The translations under genes were made by a program, and so were the position numbers. Under the pieces are notes generated by a model. It was not told where the DNA came from, searched no databases, and saw only the letters and a list, made by a program, of their open reading frames with translations. Shown in pieces: positions 1 through 5,504 of a DNA stretch of 6,165 nt. Origin of the DNA: an uncultured Bacilli bacterium (lineage in GTDB: Bacteria > Bacillota_I > Bacilli_A > RFN20 > CAG-826); NCBI GenBank assembly GCA_934162685.1, contig CAKPJO010000094.1, positions 1-6,165 of the forward strand. The letters are read 5' to 3'. How positions within the stretch are numbered: position 1 is the first letter of the stretch; every line of letters starts with the position of its first letter.

Positions 1-1207
1 TTTCTACTTTTGCAATTTCTTTAGCAATAATCGAATTATCTCTTCCACCATAATTTACTAAACTATCTCTAATTCCATAATAATGGAATGGCACAACTAG
101 TTCATTAATAATTGCATCTCTAAGTCTTAATTCATAAGGGACATTTTTATCAAACATACCAAAAACATCTTGGTTATCCATACGTTCTGGTGTTGCAGTA
201 ATACCAAGCATAAATCCAGGTTTAAAATAATTCATTATTGTTTGATAACTTGCAGCGGCGGCATGGTGACATTCATCAAAGACAATATAGTCAAATTCTT
301 TTGAATCAAATTCACTTAAATGTTGTGATAACATAATATTAGAAGCAAAAACAAAGTCGGCATCTAAGTCTTTATGATTACCAACATATAATCCATATGT
401 TTTTTCAGCACCAAATACTTTCATAAAAGTATCTCTTGCATCAAGTAATATTTTATCTCTATGAACTATAAAAAGTACTCTTTTTGCATCATAATTTCTT
501 GCATCAAAGGCAGCAAGAAATGTTTTACCTGATCCTGTGGCAGAAACCACAAGAGCTTTAGTCATTCCCATATCTCGGTATCTTCTTAATTCTTTTAATG
601 CTTTTCTTTGCATAATATTTGGCTTTACAACCAAGTTTACTGGATCAAATACATCCATATCCCATTTATCGATGGTATAATCCATTTGCATTTGATATTG
701 CTTAATAATATCTTCATTTAATAATTTGGTTTTATTCCAAAAATCTTCAAATTCTTTAGATGCTTCTTCAGCAGAATCCATTTTACTATCTGAATTTAAA
801 GCAATATTCCACTCCATATTTTTAAGCAAGGCAAATCGAGTAATATTTGATGAGCCAATAATTAATTCTTGAGTATTATCAAATGTAAATAGATATCCTT
901 TAGTATGAAATCCATTATCGCCAAAGCAATTGAAATCAATATGACATTCGAAATTATGATATTTTTTCATCCAATTATAAAAAGTCCTTAAAGACGCTAT
1001 ATCGGTAAAATCTTTATATGTTGAAGTAATTATTCTTCCTTTAACTCCTCTAATAAGAGACTCTTCCATTATTTTTTCAAATAAAATCAATCCAGGCTTT
1101 TTTATAAAGCTAACAGAAAAAGCAAAAGAATTACATTTTTCTAATGAATGTTTAATTCTTTCTAAAAAAGTTTCATTTGAATAATTAGTTAAAAATTTAT
1201 CTTTCAT
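1..1207 (-). CDS. PLD-like/DEAD-DEAH superfamily II helicase, N-terminal part (3' end cut by window)
   Basis: The reading frame is open from ATG at 1207 to the window edge, giving 402 residues and no stop, so only the front of the protein is seen. The start is chosen because AAAGGAT (1222-1216) sits about 9 nt upstream. Residues ~1-150 resemble a phospholipase D-like domain: H101-x-K103 is followed by a G118-S-S-N121 segment. The aspartate of the classical HxKx4D motif is not at its expected place (Thr there). Residues ~205-402 are the first RecA-like lobe of an SF2 helicase: a Gln-containing segment before the P-loop, Walker A ATGSGKT (K228), motif Ia IVHRD, motif II D311-E-C-H314, and a motif III-like TAT (337-339). 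Known proteins of this order continue with a second helicase lobe and often a C-terminal DUF3427, together ~900-1000 residues; that part is outside the window. The likely role is nucleic-acid translocation or unwinding in DNA processing or defence. The family call is secure, the biological role is inferred. Confidence 0.9.
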   Translation of the reverse strand, partial: MKDKFLTNYSNETFLERIKHSLEKCNSFAFSVSFIKKPGLILFEKIMEESLIRGVKGRIITSTYKDFTDIASLRTFYNWMKKYHNFECHIDFNCFGDNGFHTKGYLFTFDNTQELIIGSSNITRFALLKNMEWNIALNSDSKMDSAEEASKEFEDFWNKTKLLNEDIIKQYQMQMDYTIDKWDMDVFDPVNLVVKPNIMQRKALKELRRYRDMGMTKALVVSATGSGKTFLAAFDARNYDAKRVLFIVHRDKILLDARDTFMKVFGAEKTYGLYVGNHKDLDADFVFASNIMLSQHLSEFDSKEFDYIVFDECHHAAAASYQTIMNYFKPGFMLGITATPERMDNQDVFGMFDKNVPYELRLRDAIINELVVPFHYYGIRDSLVNYGGRDNSIIAKEIAKVE

Positions 1208-1305
1208 AGCATTACATCCTTTAAATTTAAAAATCATTGCTTCATATCTTAATAAATTAATAGCATTAAGAATTATTTATAATATTATCATTTATACCTT
1301 AATCT

Positions 1306-2622
1306 CTATATTTTTGGTTTCATTCTTTTACATAATTCAATTAAACATTTTATTGATTTTTTCAAATCATCATCATTAAATTGTTTCCCATTCGTGACAT
1401 CTGGATGATCTATTTTATTACGAATAAATGTCGGCAATGAATGATATTTTGTAGTTCCATATTTAGACTCAAATTTATATATGTCATCAAAGCCATCTGC
1501 TTTACATATCAATTCGTCTGTTTCTTTTACGCTTTTGTTTCCTGTTAAGTTTTGATAATATGCATAAAGCTGATTATGAAAATCAATTGATGCAACGCCA
1601 AATGCAAAGTAATTAATCTCTGCATCTGTCGCTATTGGTAAAACCAACGAGTGATCTATTGTATCTTGTACAAGGAATCCATTTTCGTTTTTTAAAATTA
1701 CAATTAACGTATTTTCTTTACTATTTAATGCGGATTTTAACACATTTTCAGAATGTGAAGCAATAATCAATTGACATCTTTGCTCACCATTAATTGAAAC
1801 TAAATCCTTATAATATTGTAATATCTTGGCTTGCCACAATGGATGCATGCTTATTTCTGGCTCATCAATCAATACTATTCCATTTTCAAAATTGTTTATA
1901 TCCTTAAGAATAGTTGCGCCTCTAAATACAATTTGTTTTTCTCCACTACTCAATTCATCAATAGAAAATTCTTTGTCGAACTTCTTAAATATAACATCTA
2001 AATTCTTAATATCAACTCGATCAAATTGTAGACTATCAAAAAAGTTATTAAATGCATTTTTAAATCTATAAATTCTTGATTGCATATCAAAAACTCTCTT
2101 TTCTTCTTTTGATAGTTTTGCTGACTTTTCTACAATCATTCTTAAATCTGCGTTGTCTTTATTAGAAATATCAATGAGCAGTTGTTTTATTTTTGTATAA
2201 TCCCCTTTTTGATATTTATCAGAGTAATAAAAGTTTTTATCTAAATCAGAATTAGTTATGCTATTTATTTTGTTTGTATCAAAAGAAATTACAGCTTCCG
2301 AATAACAAAAAGCACCTTTAACATCGCTAATTAGCATAGCTCCCCCACTAGTTCTTGTTATTTTTTTGTCATGAATGTTTATTGGTAAGTTTAGATATAA
2401 ATAATTTTTATTATTAGAAACACAACGAAATTCTTCTAACGAGTGTTTGCTTCCTCCAGCAAAAAAATCAGCAACAGATTTTAATATTGCGGTTTTTCCT
2501 ACTCCATTTTCACCTACTAAAACAATAGTTTTATACTCATCACTATTATTTTGATTTTTTAAATCTAATTGTAAATTATTCAATTGTTTATGATTTTTCC
2601 AACGCAAATAAGTAATATTCAT
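1306..2622 (-). CDS. ABC/AAA_21-type ATPase with C-terminal HEPN-like motif
   Basis: This 438-residue cytosolic protein belongs to the RecF/SMC-like ATPases common in defence loci. Visible motifs: Walker A GENGVGKT (37-44, K43), signature LSSGEKQ (224-230), Walker B IVLIDEPE (249-256, D253/E254), and the switch histidine in ASHS (H290). No coiled coil or zinc hook separates the two halves, so it is not an SMC. The last ~100 residues form a separate helical domain containing R401-N-K-I-D-H406. That fits the Rx4-6H motif of HEPN ribonucleases and recalls ATPase-plus-HEPN anticodon nucleases such as PrrC and RloC; this assignment is inference. The start at 2622 is preferred over an in-frame ATG at 2658. 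CGGAGAG (2637-2631) lies at good spacing, and a TATAAT (2655-2650) falls inside the extra 12 codons. The stop is TAG. It is separated from the upstream operon by 268 bp and appears to have its own promoter. The ATPase call is strong; toxicity or target is unknown. Confidence 0.85.
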   Translation of the reverse strand: MNITYLRWKNHKQLNNLQLDLKNQNNSDEYKTIVLVGENGVGKTAILKSVADFFAGGSKHSLEEFRCVSNNKNYLYLNLPINIHDKKITRTSGGAMLISDVKGAFCYSEAVISFDTNKINSITNSDLDKNFYYSDKYQKGDYTKIKQLLIDISNKDNADLRMIVEKSAKLSKEEKRVFDMQSRIYRFKNAFNNFFDSLQFDRVDIKNLDVIFKKFDKEFSIDELSSGEKQIVFRGATILKDINNFENGIVLIDEPEISMHPLWQAKILQYYKDLVSINGEQRCQLIIASHSENVLKSALNSKENTLIVILKNENGFLVQDTIDHSLVLPIATDAEINYFAFGVASIDFHNQLYAYYQNLTGNKSVKETDELICKADGFDDIYKFESKYGTTKYHSLPTFIRNKIDHPDVTNGKQFNDDDLKKSIKCLIELCKRMKPKI

Positions 2623-2649
2623 ATGTTTTTCTCTCCGTTTATTAAATAC

Positions 2650-2679
2650 ATTATACAATCAAACACCATATCAACACAA
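2650..2679 (-). promoter_or_regulatory. Candidate sigma-A promoter of the ATPase/HEPN-like gene
   Basis: On the minus strand a perfect TATAAT (2655-2650) is preceded, after 18 bp, by a poor -35 TTGTGT (2679-2674). Transcription would begin near 2643, giving a leader of about 20 nt that contains the GGAGAG ribosome binding site. This placement supports translation from 2622. The weak -35 leaves room for an activator. Confidence 0.5.
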
Positions 2680-2689
2680 CGCAAAATTT

Positions 2690-2709
2690 ACTCAATGTTC
2701 ACTTTGAGT
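2690..2709. promoter_or_regulatory. 20-bp palindrome, possible operator upstream of the ATPase/HEPN-like gene
   Basis: ACTCAATGTTCACTTTGAGT has perfect 6-bp arms (ACTCAA/TTGAGT), and 8 of its 10 dyad positions are symmetric. It is centred about 56 bp before the predicted start of transcription, just upstream of a weak -35, a usual place for an activator site. One arm lies in repeat copy A and the other in the unique flank. No regulator can be assigned, and a chance palindrome in AT-rich DNA is possible. Confidence 0.35.
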
Positions 2710-2745
2710 ATCAAAAAACACATTTATTTAATTTTTTTATTTTTC

Positions 2746-2786
2746 ACCCGATCATTTTATATAATGACTTCCTATTAATAAGTGAA
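2746..2786. repeat. Perfectly conserved 41-nt non-coding core of the direct repeat, copy A
   Basis: These 41 bases are identical to 5408-5448, whereas the adjoining coding remnant has 6 differences in 48 bases. The core holds TCATT-6-AATGA, a weak hairpin, and the 8-bp palindrome TATTAATA. No run of T follows on the minus strand, so a classical terminator is not supported. It may be a recombination site or an untranslated functional element; both are inference. Confidence 0.7.
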
Positions 2787-2796
2787 TGGGAAAATA

Positions 2797-2844
2797 TTAG
2801 ATAATAAATAAATCATCTAAAGTGTATAAACGAATATTATCTAT
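2797..2844 (-). pseudogene. Remnant of the 3' end of a DUF234-type ATPase gene
   Basis: Reading the minus strand from 2844 to the TAA at 2797 gives IDNIRLYTLDDLFII. This aligns without gaps to the last 15 residues of the DUF234-type protein at 5504-5457 (MDNVHLYTLDDLFNI): 11 of 15 residues agree, and 42 of 48 bases counting the stop codon. Upstream of residue 1 the similarity ends, and the frame soon meets a stop near the end of the OLD gene. It has no start, no ribosome binding site and no room for a domain, so it is a fragment carried by the repeat and not a functional gene. Confidence 0.75.
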
Positions 2845-2890
2845 ATATAAATAATCAACTTTCAATCATAATTAACATTTTTTAATAACG

Positions 2891-4795
2891 TCAATTATCA
2901 ATAATTTTATCAAACACCTTTTTAAAATTATTTTTTGTCTCTTCTGATAGCATAGATGGATCTTGAATAATTGAATTCTTGATTATTGCAGATGTATTAT
3001 GGTGTTTAATCGGTTTGTTTTTTTCATCTATAACACCTAGTTTTTTAGCATCTTCCATAGAAAACAAACTTTCTATTGCTTTAAATGATGGATCAATATC
3101 TCCGAGAGTAATTACAGTTAATTCAGACTCTTTATTAACTTGTTTCATTTCTTTTCCAGCTTTATCATTATCCACTAATAACACGGGATTATGCTTTCTA
3201 ATCTTAATTAATTTTTCGCTAATGGATTTTTGTTGTTCAACATTTTTACCAACTCCTTTTATTGGTAAAAAAGATATATTGTCGTAATTAAGTGCTTTTT
3301 TCATAGCAACAAAATAGTTATAATCAGTTATTCCTTCTACAAATACCACAATTTGATCAGGATCAAATAAAATTCTATTTTGACAAGTTAATGCTCTTTT
3401 TACAGGTTCTAATGAATCCGGATCATCAATATTCACAGCAGAAAAATCATTGTCGATCGATGTTGTGTTGTTTTTATTAGAAATAATGCGTAATTCGTCT
3501 AGATAATCTATATCGATTAAAAATGGACTATGGGTGGCAATAATGATTGTAACATCATTTTTCATAGAAAATGTTTTTAAAAAATTTCTTAGTTCTGTTT
3601 GTCCTAACACATGTAGATTAGTTGCTGGTTCATCCATAATAACGACATCACCAGGATTAATAGTATTCGCGGCAAACAAATTAAAGTAAAGATCGAAGAA
3701 CCATCTAAAGCCTGTTGATTGGTAATCCAACGATATAGCTTTGTCTCCTCTAAATAATGCAAAATAAATTCTTTCACTTTCTAAAGACACTTCAAAAGTA
3801 TATTTTACATTCTCAAGATAATATAACTTATTAAATTCATTAGACACTTTTTCAAGTTTTTTATTAATACTTCTTTCAGTCATTCTCAATATACCTTTAT
3901 TATTTGTTTTGAGAAAATCGTTATGTGCATTAATTAATATTTTTGAATCAACGTTTATTGCTTTTAGGAGTTCGCTAAAAAATTGTGATTTTTGAATATT
4001 AGTATAACTCGATAACAAATTACTATTTGTTATAGTTTTTTGTTCGTAAAAATAAATGTTAGGCTTAAACGTAATTCCATATTTAGAGTTATAAGACTCA
4101 TTTATTTTATCAATAGAATTATATTTAGATAAATTATTAAGATGTTCATTGTATAATCTTTTTATTGCTGAAATATATGGATAATATCTATCGTTTATTC
4201 TTAGTATGGATTGATAAATACCATCTTGATTTTCAAAACAATCAATAATAATATTAGCAATCTGCATTGCTAATAATTTAACATTAGATTCGCTTATGTC
4301 ATTTACAGATTCAAGTAGATTGCTTATTTTTTTGTTTCCTAGCTCATTGTCTTTTTCCATATTTGCTAATGTATTTATGTCATTCAAAATTACAGCGGAA
4401 TCAAAATCATTAAAATTCAAATTATTCAATTTGTTTCTATCGAATTTTTGATTTGCCTCTTTTTCTGGATAAGAATAGCATACATTACCATCTTTAGATA
4501 TTTTTAAAGTATAAATTATTTTTTTATCTTTTGATATCAATGACAAAGAAGGATTTCTACACTCCTCCTCCATATATAAATCTGTAATATCTCTATCTTT
4601 CATTGCGCCATTTTGAAGAGAAATAAGAGCGTCCAATACATTAGATTTACCAGAATTATTGGCTCCCACGAGAATCACTAAATCTCCCATTTTTCCTTTT
4701 TCTAACGAATGGTTAATGATTAATCCTTCATTAGAAGGTTTTTCATCTTTAAACCCGATGTTTCTAAAAGCGTTAATTACAAGTTTTCGTTCCAT
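2891..4795 (-). CDS. OLD-family ATP-dependent nuclease (ABC-type ATPase + TOPRIM)
   Basis: This 634-residue protein has the order of OLD/GajA-type nucleases: an ATPase core split by a long helical insert, then a C-terminal TOPRIM domain. Walker A is GANNSGKS (44-51, K50), the signature-like segment QSTG (359-362), Walker B VVIMDEP (384-390, D388/E389), and the switch histidine THS (H422). TOPRIM (~480-580) shows E487-G, a GVGK turn (514-517), D542-N-D544 and E575 in IESLF. These are the acidic residues expected to bind metal for DNA nicking or cleavage, so it looks catalytically intact. The ATG at 4795 follows GGAGG (4809-4805) by 9 nt and lies one base after the HTH gene's stop, so the pair is almost certainly co-transcribed and translationally coupled. 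The stop is TGA. Related proteins act in phage defence (P2 OLD, Gabija GajA). No UvrD-like GajB is adjacent, so this is not a canonical Gabija pair. Family is secure; the antiviral role is inferred. Confidence 0.92.
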   Translation of the reverse strand: MERKLVINAFRNIGFKDEKPSNEGLIINHSLEKGKMGDLVILVGANNSGKSNVLDALISLQNGAMKDRDITDLYMEEECRNPSLSLISKDKKIIYTLKISKDGNVCYSYPEKEANQKFDRNKLNNLNFNDFDSAVILNDINTLANMEKDNELGNKKISNLLESVNDISESNVKLLAMQIANIIIDCFENQDGIYQSILRINDRYYPYISAIKRLYNEHLNNLSKYNSIDKINESYNSKYGITFKPNIYFYEQKTITNSNLLSSYTNIQKSQFFSELLKAINVDSKILINAHNDFLKTNNKGILRMTERSINKKLEKVSNEFNKLYYLENVKYTFEVSLESERIYFALFRGDKAISLDYQSTGFRWFFDLYFNLFAANTINPGDVVIMDEPATNLHVLGQTELRNFLKTFSMKNDVTIIIATHSPFLIDIDYLDELRIISNKNNTTSIDNDFSAVNIDDPDSLEPVKRALTCQNRILFDPDQIVVFVEGITDYNYFVAMKKALNYDNISFLPIKGVGKNVEQQKSISEKLIKIRKHNPVLLVDNDKAGKEMKQVNKESELTVITLGDIDPSFKAIESLFSMEDAKKLGVIDEKNKPIKHHNTSAIIKNSIIQDPSMLSEETKNNFKKVFDKIIDN

Positions 4796-4796
4796 A

Positions 4797-5270
4797 TTAT
4801 TTTTCCTCCGTTTCTAATGCTTCAATAAGCAAATTATATGGTTTTAATCTTTTAATTTCTTCTTCATTCAATTTCCTCTTTTTTATCAAAGGAATTATTT
4901 CTATTAAGTAATCAATTATTTCATCAAAATCATTTTTTTTAATAATATATTCAATAAACTTTGTCTTACTAGATTCAGGACAATCTATTAAATACTTTTT
5001 AACTTTTATATATATATCTTTTTCTTTTTTATCGCCTAACTCTTTAACATCAACAAGGTTAGTAAGAATATAATTGATAACAACTTTTTTACCAGCTAAG
5101 GTGTTTTTTTCAATATAGTTAAATAATCTTAAAACTTTTCTATTTATACCATCAAATTCATTTGAATCATACATATCAATAAACTTATATAAAGTGGGAC
5201 GAGTTATTTGTAAATAATCCGCCAAATCTGTAATTTTTAATTCCATATCTTTTAGCCTTTGTTTAATCAT
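4797..5270 (-). CDS. Helix-turn-helix protein, probable autoregulator of the OLD operon
   Basis: This is a 157-residue, mostly helical, lysine- and isoleucine-rich protein. Residues ~12-35 form a clear helix-turn-helix: DLADYL is the first helix, QITRP the turn, and TLYKFIDMYD the recognition helix, as in XRE-like or small phage-type regulators. The rest (~45-150) is charged and helical with no motif I recognise; it could mediate dimerisation or contact the OLD protein. The ATG at 5270 follows GAGGT with a 7-nt gap; a second ATG eight codons in has a poorer site. Its stop lies one base before the OLD start. Two identical palindromes cover its promoter and leader, the arrangement expected for a repressor of its own operon. 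An alternative is a DNA-targeting subunit of the OLD nuclease. The HTH call is good; the regulatory target is inference. Confidence 0.8.
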   Translation of the reverse strand: MIKQRLKDMELKITDLADYLQITRPTLYKFIDMYDSNEFDGINRKVLRLFNYIEKNTLAGKKVVINYILTNLVDVKELGDKKEKDIYIKVKKYLIDCPESSKTKFIEYIIKKNDFDEIIDYLIEIIPLIKKRKLNEEEIKRLKPYNLLIEALETEEK

Positions 5271-5300
5271 AATAGTTACCTCAATATCATAATATTACAT

Positions 5301-5340
5301 TTTACATTTTTTGTAAACTGGATTTTACATTTTTTGTAAA
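5301..5340. promoter_or_regulatory. Twin 17-bp palindromic operators upstream of the HTH-OLD operon
   Basis: TTTACATTTTTTGTAAA occurs twice, at 5301-5317 and 5324-5340, identical, with a 23-bp start-to-start spacing (about two helical turns, so on nearly the same DNA face). Each has perfect TTTACA/TGTAAA arms around five T. An extra half-site TTACA follows at 5295-5299. The distal palindrome covers the -10 or start point of the candidate promoters. Spacing and symmetry fit two HTH dimers binding side by side; the neighbouring HTH protein is the obvious candidate. Confidence 0.75.
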
Positions 5341-5375
5341 TTTATTTTATATCGGTTGTCAATTTTGAGCATCAA
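5333..5375 (-). promoter_or_regulatory. Overlapping promoter candidates for the HTH-OLD operon
   Basis: Two sigma-A-like promoters can be drawn on the minus strand. The first is TTGATG (5375-5370), 18 bp, TATAAA (5351-5346). The second has a perfect -35 TTGACA (5362-5357), 18 bp, and a weaker TACAAA (5338-5333) inside the distal palindrome. In the first, the start point would fall at about 5339, also inside the palindrome. Either way a protein bound there would block initiation. The -35 elements lie in repeat copy B, so the cassette's promoter partly comes from repeat DNA. Confidence 0.5.
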
Positions 5376-5504
5376 AAAACACATTTATTTAATTCTTTTT
5401 ATTTTATACCCGATCATTTTATATAATGACTTCCTATTAATAAGTGAAGGGAGATATTAAATATTAAATAAATCATCTAAAGTATATAAATGAACATTAT
5501 CCAT
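5357..5504. repeat. Direct repeat copy B (~148 bp), upstream end of the HTH-OLD cassette
   Basis: This is the partner of 2699-2844. It consists of the last 15 codons and stop of the DUF234-type gene, 3' non-coding flank with the 41-nt perfect core (5408-5448), the 24-nt identical block (5371-5394), and an end at the TTGACA of the next operon. Because the full-length reading frame continues through this copy, it is the one joined to the intact gene. A crossover between the copies would remove the HTH and OLD genes exactly and keep the DUF234-type gene whole. Confidence 0.9.

Larger units (their letters stand above)
2699..2844. repeat. Direct repeat copy A (~146 bp), downstream end of the HTH-OLD cassette
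   Basis: This stretch matches 5357-5504 in the same orientation, offset by ~2,660 bp. Two blocks are identical: 24 nt (2710-2733 = 5371-5394) and 41 nt (2746-2786 = 5408-5448). Between and around them are scattered substitutions and two single-base indels. Similarity fades below ~2699 and above ~2846. It includes the remnant 3' end of a DUF234-type gene and its 3' flank. With copy B it brackets the HTH and OLD genes and nothing else. The match is directly visible; the mechanism is inferred (integration at a gene's 3' end, or recombination between paralogous loci). Confidence 0.9.

Noticed and set aside
1265..1303. Inverted repeat ATTAAG/CTTAAT downstream of the ATPase/HEPN-like gene as a terminator
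   Set aside because: The arms are six AT-rich base pairs around a 27-nt loop and no T-run follows on the transcribed strand. Such matches are expected by chance in this AT-rich gap.
1826..2071. 81-codon plus-strand frame
   Set aside because: It lies wholly inside the ATPase/HEPN-like gene on the other strand, opposite its Walker B and signature region. The composition is a reverse-strand shadow with no recognisable domain.
2623..2658. Twelve-codon N-terminal extension of the ATPase/HEPN-like protein
   Set aside because: The upstream ATG lacks a good ribosome binding site, and a TATAAT promoter element lies within these codons. The ATG at 2622 has GGAGAG at proper spacing, and its first residues look like a normal ATPase N-terminus.
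2584..2778. 64-codon plus-strand frame running from the start of the ATPase/HEPN-like gene into repeat copy A, hydrophobic at its end (resembling a small toxin)
   Set aside because: It has no ribosome binding site and covers the opposite strand's gene start and promoter. The equivalent stretch of copy B shifts frame at a one-base indel, so the peptide is not conserved between the copies.
2979..3287. 102-codon plus-strand frame
   Set aside because: It lies wholly opposite the TOPRIM coding region of the OLD gene, has no known motif, and is best explained as a shadow.
2891..4795. Calling the OLD gene Gabija gajA
   Set aside because: No UvrD-like gajB lies next to it. The downstream gene is an unrelated ATPase beyond a repeat, and the coupled partner is an HTH protein.
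5301..5340. The two 17-bp repeats as a short CRISPR array
   Set aside because: There are only two units, separated by 6 bp with no spacer, each fully palindromic and placed over a promoter. Operators explain this better, and no cas gene is present.
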